Assembly (NCBI RefSeq): GCF_008386395.1
Contig: NZ_CP043761.1
Coordinates: forward strand, 1,364,001-1,428,000
Direction of reading: 5' to 3'
DNA: 64,000 bases
Source of the DNA: Paenibacillus sp. 37
Lineage (GTDB): Bacteria; Bacillota; Bacilli; Paenibacillales; Paenibacillaceae
Shown here: piece by piece, positions 20,687-29,346 of the stretch
Position numbering within the stretch: the stretch's first letter is position 1
How the letters are laid out: each line of letters opens with the position of its first letter
Notes under the pieces: generated by a model
The model's input: the letters and a program-made list of their open reading frames with translations, nothing else
What the model was told of the DNA's origin: nothing
The model's database searches: none
Made by a program: the position numbers and the translations under genes

Positions 20687-21658
20687 ATGCAACCAGATGG
20701 GAAGTCCGCCTTATCGCAAAACTTATCGGTATACACCAATCCGAGCAGTAAGAAAAATAAATTATGGAGAAGGACGATTCGGAACTGGGAGTTGTATCTG
20801 TTTATCGCGCCAGCCTTTTTATACTTTCTGATATTCCATTATGGTCCGATGTACGGCATACAAATTGCATTTAAAAACTTTATCCCAACGCTTGGTGTCA
20901 CAGGAAGCCCATGGGTCGGATTCGATCATTTCATCCGTTTCTTCAATTCGTATTATTTCTGGGATTTATTATGGAATACCCTTAGCATCAGCTTGTATGA
21001 GCTGGCTATAGGTTTTCCACTGCCGATTATTCTGGCGTTAGCGTTCAATGAAGTGAAGGATTCCTTCTTCAAGCGTACTGTGCAGACCGTCACGTATGCA
21101 CCGCATTTCATTTCGGTCGTGGTGATGTCGGGCATGATCATTACCTTTTTATCACCCTCGTCAGGCATGATTGTCAATTTGGTACAGGCCCTTGGATTCC
21201 AGGCACCTCAATTCCTGACGGACCCTGCGTGGTTCAAGACAGTGTATGTACTGTCGGGAGTCTGGCAAAGTGCAGGCTGGGGCACCATTATATACCTTGC
21301 CGCTCTATCGGGTGTGGACCCGCAACTGCATGAAGCGGCTGTGGTGGATGGTGCGAGCCGGTTTAAACGAATTTTGCATATTAACATTCCAGCGATCATC
21401 CCTACGATCACGATCTTGTTAATTCTGAATATGGGCAGTATTCTGGGCGTCGGATTTGAGAAAATCCTGCTGCTGCAAAATCCGCTGAACATGGGCTCGT
21501 CCGATGTCATCTCAACTTTTGTCTATCGGTCCGGTCTGGTCGATGCACAGTACAGTTTCTCTACGGCGGTGGGATTGTTCAACTCCGTAGTTAATGCGAT
21601 TCTGCTTATTACCGTGAATCAGATTGCACGCCGTACCAGTGAAAACAGCCTATGGTAA
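20687..21658 (+). CDS. Sugar ABC importer permease, LplB type
   Basis: A 323-residue inner-membrane permease with six predicted TM helices after a roughly 35-residue cytoplasmic N-terminus. The EAA loop that contacts the ATPase is visible (EAAVVDGASRFKRILHINIP). This subfamily (B. subtilis LplB/YteP) imports complex oligosaccharides. AAGGAGG lies 9 bases before the ATG. It is the first gene of the operon permease-permease-lipoprotein; the second permease follows after 15 bases. No ATPase is encoded here, as usual for systems sharing an MsmX-type ATPase. Confidence 0.93.
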   Translation: MQPDGKSALSQNLSVYTNPSSKKNKLWRRTIRNWELYLFIAPAFLYFLIFHYGPMYGIQIAFKNFIPTLGVTGSPWVGFDHFIRFFNSYYFWDLLWNTLSISLYELAIGFPLPIILALAFNEVKDSFFKRTVQTVTYAPHFISVVVMSGMIITFLSPSSGMIVNLVQALGFQAPQFLTDPAWFKTVYVLSGVWQSAGWGTIIYLAALSGVDPQLHEAAVVDGASRFKRILHINIPAIIPTITILLILNMGSILGVGFEKILLLQNPLNMGSSDVISTFVYRSGLVDAQYSFSTAVGLFNSVVNAILLITVNQIARRTSENSLW

Positions 21659-21673
21659 AAGGAGGGAATACAC

Positions 21674-22582
21674 ATGTCATCCGCAGTGAAAGAAAGCAGA
21701 AGCGATAAGGTGTTCTTAGTGTGCAACTACATCTATCTGACGGTAGCGCTCGTGATTGTGTTGTATCCGCTGCTATATATCATCAGTGCCTCAATTAGTG
21801 ATCCCAAATACGTAAGCTCCGGGGAGATGTGGTTACTTCCGAAAGGAATTACATTTGAGGGCTATGCCCGGGTGTTTGAGAACACCAACATCTGGATCGG
21901 GTACAAAAATACAATTATCTATACGGTCGTAGGTACCATCGTTAACCTGATTGTCACGTTACCAGCAGCCTATGCGCTCAGCCGCTCGGATTTTGTGGGA
22001 CGCGGATTCTTCATGGCGATGTTTATGGTAACGATGTTCTTCGGCGGAGGGCTTGTCCCAAGTTACCTGCTGGTCAAGGATCTTGGTATGGTGAATAGCA
22101 TGTGGGCACTTATTCTGCCTGGAGCTGCATCCATCTGGAATATTATCGTATGCCGTACATTCTTCCAATCGACCATCCCCAAGGAGTTGCAGGAAGCGGC
22201 GCATATAGATGGCTGTACCAACACCCGGTTGTTCATCAAGATTGTGCTTCCGCTCTCCATGCCAATCATTGCAGTGATGGCACTCTTTTACGGAGTTGGA
22301 CACTGGAACAGCTATTTTAGTGCGATGATCTATCTGAATGATTCCTCCAAGTACCCGTTGCAGCTCTTTCTGCGCCAGATTCTGGTGCTTCAGGAAATGG
22401 CGGCGCAGGGGGGAGGCGCTATCGATACATCTTCAGCAACGGCGATGAATACCAAAGCGGAGATTGCTGCACTGGTCAAATATGCTGTCATTATTGTTGC
22501 GACCCTACCGGTCATTGCAGTGTATCCATTCCTCCAGCGTTACTTTGTACAGGGTGTTATGATCGGTTCCGTTAAGGGCTGA
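21674..22582 (+). CDS. Sugar ABC importer permease, LplC/YtcP type
   Basis: A 302-residue permease with six TM helices and the EAA motif EAAHIDGCTNTRLFIKIVLP. It is the partner of the preceding LplB-type permease in a heterodimeric channel. An AGGAGGG-like ribosome binding site lies in the 15-base gap. The substrate-binding lipoprotein gene follows after 41 bases. Confidence 0.93.
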   Translation: MSSAVKESRSDKVFLVCNYIYLTVALVIVLYPLLYIISASISDPKYVSSGEMWLLPKGITFEGYARVFENTNIWIGYKNTIIYTVVGTIVNLIVTLPAAYALSRSDFVGRGFFMAMFMVTMFFGGGLVPSYLLVKDLGMVNSMWALILPGAASIWNIIVCRTFFQSTIPKELQEAAHIDGCTNTRLFIKIVLPLSMPIIAVMALFYGVGHWNSYFSAMIYLNDSSKYPLQLFLRQILVLQEMAAQGGGAIDTSSATAMNTKAEIAALVKYAVIIVATLPVIAVYPFLQRYFVQGVMIGSVKG

Positions 22583-22623
22583 TCTTAATCCATATACCAC
22601 ATTAAACAAGGGGAGTTGTTGTC

Positions 22624-24219
22624 ATGAAAAAGCTTCGCAAGGCTTCATCCATTACACTCTGTCTCACCTTATTCGCAACATTGCTTGCAGCTTGTGGTTC
22701 AACCAATGAAGACGGAAGCACGACCTCCAAAGTTGAGGGAGTCAAAAAAGAAGGCTTTCCTATTGTAGACAAAACGTTAACCTTGAAGGTCATGTCCCAG
22801 GATGCCGGCGTAGCCGACTGGAGCACAATGCCTGTGCTGCAAGAGATGGAGAAATTGTCGGGCATCAAGCTGGAATACCAGCTATCACCGATCGACAGCT
22901 TTGAAACGAAAAAAAATCTGGTATTTGCCAGCGGAGACTTGCCGGATATGTTCTATGCTGCGGACCTCAAGCCAGCCGAGCAGGTGACATATGGCAGCCA
23001 GGGCATCCTGATCCCGTTGGAGAAATACATTGACGAAGGTTACGCCCCGAATATCAAAAAGATTCTCGATGAGAACCCGGATGTCCGCAAATCATTCACA
23101 ACACCTGATGGGCATATGTATGCCCTCCCATTCATTGATAAAGCGGCTGTGTGGTATAGAGGCCCAATGTGGTACAACGGGGAATTCCTAAAGGCGCTTA
23201 ACGTAGAAGAGCCCAAGACCACGGAAGAATTGTATACGTATCTCAAGCGTGTCAAAGAAGAAGATCCGAATGGCAATGGCCAGCAAGATGAAATTCCGCT
23301 GACTTCTGTAAAACTGGATGATCTTCGCATGTTCTTCTTCGGCTTCTGGGGAATGTACAACGAAGGCATCTATTCTGATAAGGACGGAAAAGTTCACTAC
23401 CCTTATCAAGAAGAAGGTTATAAAGGGTATCTGACATTCATGAATCGCTTGTGGAAGGAAGATTTGCTGGATCATGAGACCTTCTCTCAAACAGGCGATC
23501 AGAAAAAAGCTAAAGGTGAAAGCAACAAACTTGCACTGTTCAACGATTACCATCCATACTTCACGCTCGGTGGTGAACCTAGCACGGATCATCCGCTGAT
23601 GACACCCGTGAAGAGTGAGGTAGCAGACTCTCCGGTATACGGCAAACACCCGGGTATGTCGGCTCGCGGTACCTTTGCTATTACGAGCAGTAACCCGTCA
23701 CCTGAGGCGACGATGCGATGGATCGATTACTTGTACAGCTATGAAGGTGCGACTCTGTTCAATCAAGGTCCGGAAGGTGTGTTATGGCAATTCAAAGACA
23801 AGGAAAATCACGTAAAAGAGTGGCTTCCCGTTCCTGGGGGTGGGGATCGTGAGGAATACCGCGGTAAAATCACGCCGAACTTTGGTATCTTGACACCTGG
23901 CATTAATGATCCCGAAGTAGCGAAGGGTCTTCGCACCGAATTTGATGAGTGGATTGACCAGCAGAATCAAGAGAAGTTGGTACCTATCGGAAAAGCACCA
24001 TTTCCTAACGTTTATTTGACGAATGAAGAGCAAAGCGAAGCAACCGCTCTATTGTCTGACCTGGATACGTACGTTAAACAGATGGAAGCGAAGTTTGTGA
24101 CCGGCCAGGAACCACTTGAGAACTGGGATAAGTACATTGCACAGATGAAGAAAATGGGCAGTGACCGTATCATCGAACTGTATCAGGGGGCATATGACCG
24201 CTGGAATTCGGGGCAATAA
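22624..24219 (+). CDS. Oligosaccharide-binding lipoprotein, LplA type
   Basis: A 531-residue extracellular solute-binding protein. Its signal peptide ends in the lipobox LLAAC, with Cys24 as the lipid attachment site, followed by a Ser/Thr/Glu-rich tether. The length and the pattern GIKLEYQL..., FASGDLPDMFYA match the large LplA/YtcQ family that feeds LplBC permeases. No ligand can be assigned from sequence; the downstream fucosidase and GH18 genes suggest a fucosylated GlcNAc-containing oligosaccharide or glycopeptide. The gap to the fucosidase gene is about 105 bases with no clear terminator, so read-through is likely. Confidence 0.92.
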   Translation: MKKLRKASSITLCLTLFATLLAACGSTNEDGSTTSKVEGVKKEGFPIVDKTLTLKVMSQDAGVADWSTMPVLQEMEKLSGIKLEYQLSPIDSFETKKNLVFASGDLPDMFYAADLKPAEQVTYGSQGILIPLEKYIDEGYAPNIKKILDENPDVRKSFTTPDGHMYALPFIDKAAVWYRGPMWYNGEFLKALNVEEPKTTEELYTYLKRVKEEDPNGNGQQDEIPLTSVKLDDLRMFFFGFWGMYNEGIYSDKDGKVHYPYQEEGYKGYLTFMNRLWKEDLLDHETFSQTGDQKKAKGESNKLALFNDYHPYFTLGGEPSTDHPLMTPVKSEVADSPVYGKHPGMSARGTFAITSSNPSPEATMRWIDYLYSYEGATLFNQGPEGVLWQFKDKENHVKEWLPVPGGGDREEYRGKITPNFGILTPGINDPEVAKGLRTEFDEWIDQQNQEKLVPIGKAPFPNVYLTNEEQSEATALLSDLDTYVKQMEAKFVTGQEPLENWDKYIAQMKKMGSDRIIELYQGAYDRWNSGQ

Positions 24220-24324
24220 AGCCCATCAAGGTACATCCCATGCAGAAAGACAGCAGTTAGCTTCAATAATGTTAGCTGCCTTAAATTTTTCGCATATAAG
24301 AATTCTCGGGGGAGGTGGACCGTT

Positions 24325-25611
24325 ATGCAAAAATGGTTTGAAGAAGCCAAGCTGGGGATATTCATCCACTATGGCATCTATGCGGTAGACGGGGTTGCGG
24401 AGTCTTGGTCCTTCTATAATGGCAGGATGTCCCATGAAGAATATATGAAACAACTGGATGGGTTTACGGCTTCGGAATTCAACGCGGAGAAGTGGGCGGA
24501 CCTGATTGAAAAGTCTGGAGCCCGGTATGCGGTGCTGACAACGAAGCATCATGATGGCGTTGCGTTATGGGATACGCAATATAGCGATCTCAATGTTGTC
24601 AAACAGACACCAGCGAATCGTGACATTGTGAAGGAATATGCGGAAGCGATTCGGGAAAAGGGCATTCATCTGGGGATGTATTTCTCGCTGATTGATTGGT
24701 CACACCCGGATTATCCTAGCGTGTATGAAGGTGGAAAAGTACCGGAGGATCTCAGTAGTGTCAACCGGCATTCAAGTCCTGTGGACGGCGTTCAGGATCA
24801 GGCAAAGTGGCAGGAGTTCCTGCAATTTAATAACCATCAACTGGGAGAGATTTTAACAAATTACGGAAAGGTGGATCTGCTGTGGTTTGATGGGGACTGG
24901 GAACGGAGCGCCCAACAGTGGAATCTGCCGGAGTTCAAGCATTATCTTCAATCTTTTAACCCGGATATCATCATCAACTCCCGCCTTCAAGGTTATGGGG
25001 ATTACAAAACGCCTGAGCAGGGCATTCCGATTACAAGACCGGAGGGACCCTGGGAATTCTGCACCACAATCAATACATCTTGGGGTTATGTGCCAACAGA
25101 TCATAAATACAAGTCGTTAAATCAGATCATTCGAATGTTCTGTGACTGCATTTCCATGGGCGGTAATATGTTGCTGGATATCGGTCCGCGTGAAGATGGC
25201 ACCATCGATCAGAGGCAGGAGGATATTCTGCTTGGACTGGGAGCTTGGATCCGAACCCATGAAGAGGCCGTCTTCGGCACGGGTGAAGGCATTATGCCTC
25301 GCTATTATCTGGGGGGAAGCACCGTATCCGAGGATCGAAAGACGCTGTACCTGCTTGTGTATGACGATCCAAAAGAGAATGTGTGCATCAAAGGTCTCTG
25401 CAATCAGATCAAGAAAATTACCGTGCTGCATTCGGGCAAAGAACTCCATCATGAGATTCATGGAGGCGTGCCATGGTTCAATATTCCGGGAACAACGTGG
25501 ATTAAGATGACCCCGGAGGACACACATGAACAGGTGACCGTTCTTAAGCTCGAATTCGATGAGGAGCTGGAAATGTACGGCGGCGCTGGAGCCGTTGTCA
25601 CCCATAACTAA
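24325..25611 (+). CDS. GH29 alpha-L-fucosidase, intracellular
   Basis: A 428-residue GH29 enzyme that hydrolyses alpha-linked L-fucose with retention. The N-terminal catalytic barrel is clear: FIHYGIYAV, the TTKHHDGVALWD motif, and the nucleophile Asp189 in DLLWFDGDW. A shorter beta-rich C-terminal domain begins near residue 340. There is no signal peptide, so it acts in the cytoplasm on imported sugars. The acid/base residue of GH29 is poorly conserved and I do not assign it. GGGGGAGGTGG precedes the ATG. It is the first of four genes (24.3-30.4 kb) on one strand after the importer. Confidence 0.93.
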   Translation: MQKWFEEAKLGIFIHYGIYAVDGVAESWSFYNGRMSHEEYMKQLDGFTASEFNAEKWADLIEKSGARYAVLTTKHHDGVALWDTQYSDLNVVKQTPANRDIVKEYAEAIREKGIHLGMYFSLIDWSHPDYPSVYEGGKVPEDLSSVNRHSSPVDGVQDQAKWQEFLQFNNHQLGEILTNYGKVDLLWFDGDWERSAQQWNLPEFKHYLQSFNPDIIINSRLQGYGDYKTPEQGIPITRPEGPWEFCTTINTSWGYVPTDHKYKSLNQIIRMFCDCISMGGNMLLDIGPREDGTIDQRQEDILLGLGAWIRTHEEAVFGTGEGIMPRYYLGGSTVSEDRKTLYLLVYDDPKENVCIKGLCNQIKKITVLHSGKELHHEIHGGVPWFNIPGTTWIKMTPEDTHEQVTVLKLEFDEELEMYGGAGAVVTHN

Positions 25612-25619
25612 CTATTAGG

Positions 25620-25653
25620 GGGAGGGCGTGTGCCGATAGATGCATGCCCTCCC
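25620..25653 (+). other. Intergenic mRNA stem-loop between fucosidase and CBM9-like genes
   Basis: GGGAGGGCGTG (25620-25630) pairs with CATGCCCTCCC (25643-25653), an 11-bp stem with one wobble and a 12-base loop, without a following T-run. It is probably an mRNA processing or stabilising hairpin rather than a terminator. It also covers a possible upstream GTG start, supporting the ATG at 25675 for the next gene. Confidence 0.6.
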
Positions 25654-25674
25654 TTACGAATTGGAGAGAGTGAC

Positions 25675-26697
25675 ATGAACAGAAGTGGAGTGCCAGAGCC
25701 CAAGATTGAGTATGCTCCCAAACATTATATATGCAATCGTGCGCAGGAACCGTTGGTATTAGACGGCCGTGTGGATAAGGCATTTTGGGATACGGCCCAT
25801 TGGACAGATGATTTCGTTGATATCGAAGGTGATATTCGTCCAAAGCCAGAGAAACAGACGCAGGTAAAAATGCTGTGGGATGACGACTATTTCTACTTTG
25901 CTGCCGAGCTGATGGAAGATCAGATATGGGCTACCCTGACTGAGCGTGATTCCGTTATTTTTTATGATAATGACTTCGAGATTTTTATCGATCCCGACGG
26001 GGATTCCCATCAATATTATGAGTTTGAGATCAATGCGCTCAATACCGTATGGGACCTGTTATTAGTGAAGCCTTATCGGGATGGTGGGCCTCCGGTTAAC
26101 GGTTGGGATATCAGCGGTCTCAAGACGGCCGTATATATCGATGGGGAACTGAACAATCCTGGTGCGGATAACCGAAAATGGAGCTTGGAAGTTGCGATTC
26201 CCTGGAACAGTCTAAAGGAATGCGCCGAAGAAAACCGTCCACCTGCACCAGGTGAGTTCTGGCGTGTCAACTTCTCACGTGTGGAGTGGCAGACCGAGGT
26301 ACAGGGCGGTGAGTACCGCAAGGTGCTGAATCCGGAGACGGGCAAACCTTATCCAGAGGACAACTGGGTGTGGTCACCTATGGGTATTATCAACATGCAT
26401 TACCCGGAGTTATGGGGTTATGTTGTATTCTCGGATGACGGAACGGATCAGTCGTTTGAGTTGCCGGAAGACGAACGAATCAAATGGGAGCTTCGCAAGC
26501 TCTACTACCGTGAACGCAATTATTATGAAACCCATGGTGAATTTACACAGGATGTGAAGCTGCTTATGGGTGAGGAATCATGGAGTTGTGAGCCTGTTAT
26601 TGAAACGACTCGCAGCCTGTTCCAGATTACTGCGCCGTCTTCGGACGGAACGGCCTTGATCTGTATTCGGGAAGACGGAAAGCTGTGGAAGGAGTGA
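25675..26697 (+). CDS. CBM9-like carbohydrate-binding protein, cytoplasmic
   Basis: A 340-residue protein dominated by a CBM9-like beta-sandwich (about 20-250): LDGRVDKAFWDTA near the start, VKMLWDDDYFYFAAEL, then NDFEIFIDPDGDSHQYYEFE. These are hallmarks of the 'carbohydrate-binding family 9-like' domain usually found in secreted proteins. Here there is no signal peptide and no catalytic partner domain; a charged tail of about 80 residues follows. I chose ATG 25675 because GGAGAG stands 7 bases upstream. The gene lies between the fucosidase and transglutaminase-fold genes. The role is unknown; it may bind imported glycan inside the cell. Confidence 0.8.
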   Translation: MNRSGVPEPKIEYAPKHYICNRAQEPLVLDGRVDKAFWDTAHWTDDFVDIEGDIRPKPEKQTQVKMLWDDDYFYFAAELMEDQIWATLTERDSVIFYDNDFEIFIDPDGDSHQYYEFEINALNTVWDLLLVKPYRDGGPPVNGWDISGLKTAVYIDGELNNPGADNRKWSLEVAIPWNSLKECAEENRPPAPGEFWRVNFSRVEWQTEVQGGEYRKVLNPETGKPYPEDNWVWSPMGIINMHYPELWGYVVFSDDGTDQSFELPEDERIKWELRKLYYRERNYYETHGEFTQDVKLLMGEESWSCEPVIETTRSLFQITAPSSDGTALICIREDGKLWKE

Positions 26698-26704
26698 GAA
26701 TGCA

Positions 26705-29338
26705 ATGACCAGCCAAACCTTGGTATTTTCCCTTGATGCACAGTCATTGGAGAGAATCGAGCAGAAGTTCCAGGAGAAGGTACGTTTTGCAGAGGCCCGC
26801 AAATCGGAATTGTTTCATGTTTTTCAGCAGGAGCTAACGCATGAAGAGGCATGGGCGTTGAAGGTTGTCTATGCCTATATGCCGGTAAACGACATGGCTG
26901 ATTATAACGGGGACTTGTTCTTAAGTCATGTGCGACGGGCTTTGGACACTCGCAAACGTGTGCCTTGGGGAGAACGAGTTCCTGATCATTTGTTCCTTCA
27001 TTTTGTATTGCCTTATCGCATAAATACGGAAAATATTGAAGATTTCCGCGGTTTGATCTATGACGAATTAGCCGAGCGGACAGCGAAGTTATCCATGGCT
27101 GATGCCATTCTGGAGACCAATTACTGGTGTCATGAGAAAGCGACCTATATTGGTAGCGATCTGCGCACGATATCACCGCTGACGATGATCCGGAATGCTC
27201 GTGGTCGATGTGGCGAAGAATCCACGCTGGCGGTGGCCGCTCTTCGCAGCATCGGTATACCTGCCCGTCAGGTCTATACGCCGCGCTGGGCTCACTGCGA
27301 CAGCAATCATGCTTGGGTAGAAGCCTGGGCAGATGGTCAATGGTATTACATCGGGGCATGTGAGCCGGAAGCCCGTCTGAACCAAGGATGGTTCAGCCCG
27401 CCAGCCCGCAGGGCCATGCTGATTAATACAAGGATCTATGCCGACTATCCCGGACCAGAGGATATTACGCTCTCGGAAAAGGGATTTACGGAAATTAATT
27501 TGCTTGAGAACTATGCGCCCACACGCAACATCTATGTGAAGGTGAAAAATGAACAGGGAGAGCCCGTACCCGGCGCGAGTGTTCGTTTTGAGCTGTACAA
27601 TACGGCTGAATTCTATCCGATTGCCGAAATTAGGACGGATGCACAAGGGGAAGCGACCTTTAAGACTGGCTGTGGTGACCTTTTGATTCGTGCAGTTAGC
27701 GGCGGCAAGTGGAGTGAGATCCTATTCAAGGCTCAGGAAAACAAGGTTATCGAACTGGTGTTAGACTCGGCAGAGCAGCCTACAGGGAGTGCAGATTTCG
27801 ATATGGTCCCTCCGCCTGAAGGGAAAGGAGAGGTCGGGACTGCGTTACCCGAAGAGAAGATGCAGGAACACAACCGTCGTCTGGAGGAAGGAGCGCAGAT
27901 CCGTGGCAGGTACGAAGACACTTTCCTGAGTGAGGAGGAAGCTGTCTCGTTATCTAAAGGGGTTGGACTTCCCTCCGTACGTGTATGGGATATTCTCCGC
28001 AAGGCACGGGGGAACAGCCGGGTAATTGCAGCTTTCCTGGAGGAACGTTCCAATCCATACGGTGAGTGGCCGCTCCGGTTGCTGGAGTCGATGAATGAAA
28101 AAGATTTAATTGATACTTTTCGCCAGACGCTGGATGATCATCTGATTGGTGCACTCTCGCAGCAAGGATCATGGGCGGAAGATACGTTTGTGAGATACAT
28201 CCTGTGTCCGCGGATTTCCTATGAGATGCTGGTCCCTTATCGAGGTGTATTCCACAATGCCTTTTCGGCAGATGAGGCGGCAGCGTTCAGGGAGAATCCC
28301 TCGACACTTGCCCGAATGCTGGAACAGCAATATGAATACTATGAAGATCTTCCTAATCTAAAAGGCAAAGGGAATCCAATAGGGACGTTTAGTCTAATGA
28401 AGGGAGACTCTCAGTCGCTGGATATTTTGTTTGTGGCTGTATGTCGCAGTTTGGGTATTCCAGCCCGATTACATCCGAGCGCACAGAAACCACAGTATCT
28501 AAGTGACAAAGGCTGGGAGGATGCAGTGTTTAGTCTCACCTCACCTCAAACTCAAAAGAGCACAAGCTGGGGAATGCTCCATCTTCATAGGGATATAAAA
28601 GTTCCGCAGGATACACCTGAAGCATCTTATTTCGAAAATTTCTCGTTTGCCCTTCTGGAAGATGGCGTCTACAAGACGTTGATTTATCCTTATGGCAGTA
28701 CGGATGTCTATAGTGAGCCATATGAGGTTGAGGCAGGAGCTTATCGCTTAACGACAGGCATTCGGATGAAAGATGGAACGGCAAAAGTACGATTCGTTTA
28801 CTTTACCGTGAACGCTGGAGATACCACTGAGGTTGTCTTGTCTTATCGCGAGACTGAGGTTGATATTCCTGTACTGGGTAAACTGGCACCAGGAAGTATA
28901 CTGACCCGTCTGAATGGTACAGAGGTAGAACTGGAGGAACTTCTGGGATCGGAGGGTGCCATTGCTGCCTGGATTGAACCGGAGCGGGAACCGACCAAAC
29001 ATCTGATTCGTGAACTGTGCGAGCTGGCAGAGCCGCTGGATAAGTTGGGTATTCCAATCGTACTCATGATCGGAGATATGGAATGGAACGCTTCTTTTGA
29101 CCCTGTTGGTTATCCAAAGCTGCCTGTACGTACGGTTTTTGTACAAGATTCCAGTTATGCTTCCTTGTCTGGCTTCATTTCGAAGCCTGCGGCTTATGAA
29201 GCGGGTTATCCACATCTGTTTGTGCTGGATACTCTGCATCAAGTTCGTTATTCGGCTTCCGGGTACAAGATTGGTACCGGGAAGGAAGCCTTGCAGATTG
29301 CTGCTGCGATATCTCAATCATCGATTGGATCGGAGTGA
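26705..29338 (+). CDS. Duplicated transglutaminase-fold protein, cytoplasmic
   Basis: An 877-residue protein without signal peptide. Residues about 1-270 form a transglutaminase/PNGase-like thiol domain with Cys169 in GRCGEES and His202 in NHAWVEAW. At the third triad position the sequence reads YYIGACEPE, with Gly where Png1-type enzymes have Asp (Glu220 is close by). A CarboxypepD_reg/Ig-like domain (about 272-350) follows. A second, degenerate transglutaminase-like unit lies at about 430-680: KGDSQSLDILFVAVCRSLGI aligns with the first active site but has Ser569 in place of Cys. The C-terminus (about 740-870) looks like a thioredoxin fold without CxxC. Related proteins occur in gut Bacteroidetes, as I recall. 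A role in cutting glycopeptides or amide bonds is inference from the neighbours (GH29, GH18). The GH18 gene begins 9 bases after the stop. Confidence 0.78.
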   Translation: MTSQTLVFSLDAQSLERIEQKFQEKVRFAEARKSELFHVFQQELTHEEAWALKVVYAYMPVNDMADYNGDLFLSHVRRALDTRKRVPWGERVPDHLFLHFVLPYRINTENIEDFRGLIYDELAERTAKLSMADAILETNYWCHEKATYIGSDLRTISPLTMIRNARGRCGEESTLAVAALRSIGIPARQVYTPRWAHCDSNHAWVEAWADGQWYYIGACEPEARLNQGWFSPPARRAMLINTRIYADYPGPEDITLSEKGFTEINLLENYAPTRNIYVKVKNEQGEPVPGASVRFELYNTAEFYPIAEIRTDAQGEATFKTGCGDLLIRAVSGGKWSEILFKAQENKVIELVLDSAEQPTGSADFDMVPPPEGKGEVGTALPEEKMQEHNRRLEEGAQIRGRYEDTFLSEEEAVSLSKGVGLPSVRVWDILRKARGNSRVIAAFLEERSNPYGEWPLRLLESMNEKDLIDTFRQTLDDHLIGALSQQGSWAEDTFVRYILCPRISYEMLVPYRGVFHNAFSADEAAAFRENPSTLARMLEQQYEYYEDLPNLKGKGNPIGTFSLMKGDSQSLDILFVAVCRSLGIPARLHPSAQKPQYLSDKGWEDAVFSLTSPQTQKSTSWGMLHLHRDIKVPQDTPEASYFENFSFALLEDGVYKTLIYPYGSTDVYSEPYEVEAGAYRLTTGIRMKDGTAKVRFVYFTVNAGDTTEVVLSYRETEVDIPVLGKLAPGSILTRLNGTEVELEELLGSEGAIAAWIEPEREPTKHLIRELCELAEPLDKLGIPIVLMIGDMEWNASFDPVGYPKLPVRTVFVQDSSYASLSGFISKPAAYEAGYPHLFVLDTLHQVRYSASGYKIGTGKEALQIAAAISQSSIGSE

Positions 29339-29346
29339 AGAGAGTG

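Noticed and set aside
29335..29346. GTG start overlapping the transglutaminase stop as the start of the GH18 gene
   Set aside because: The ATG at 29347 gives the standard GH18 N-terminus; the overlap start cannot be fully excluded.
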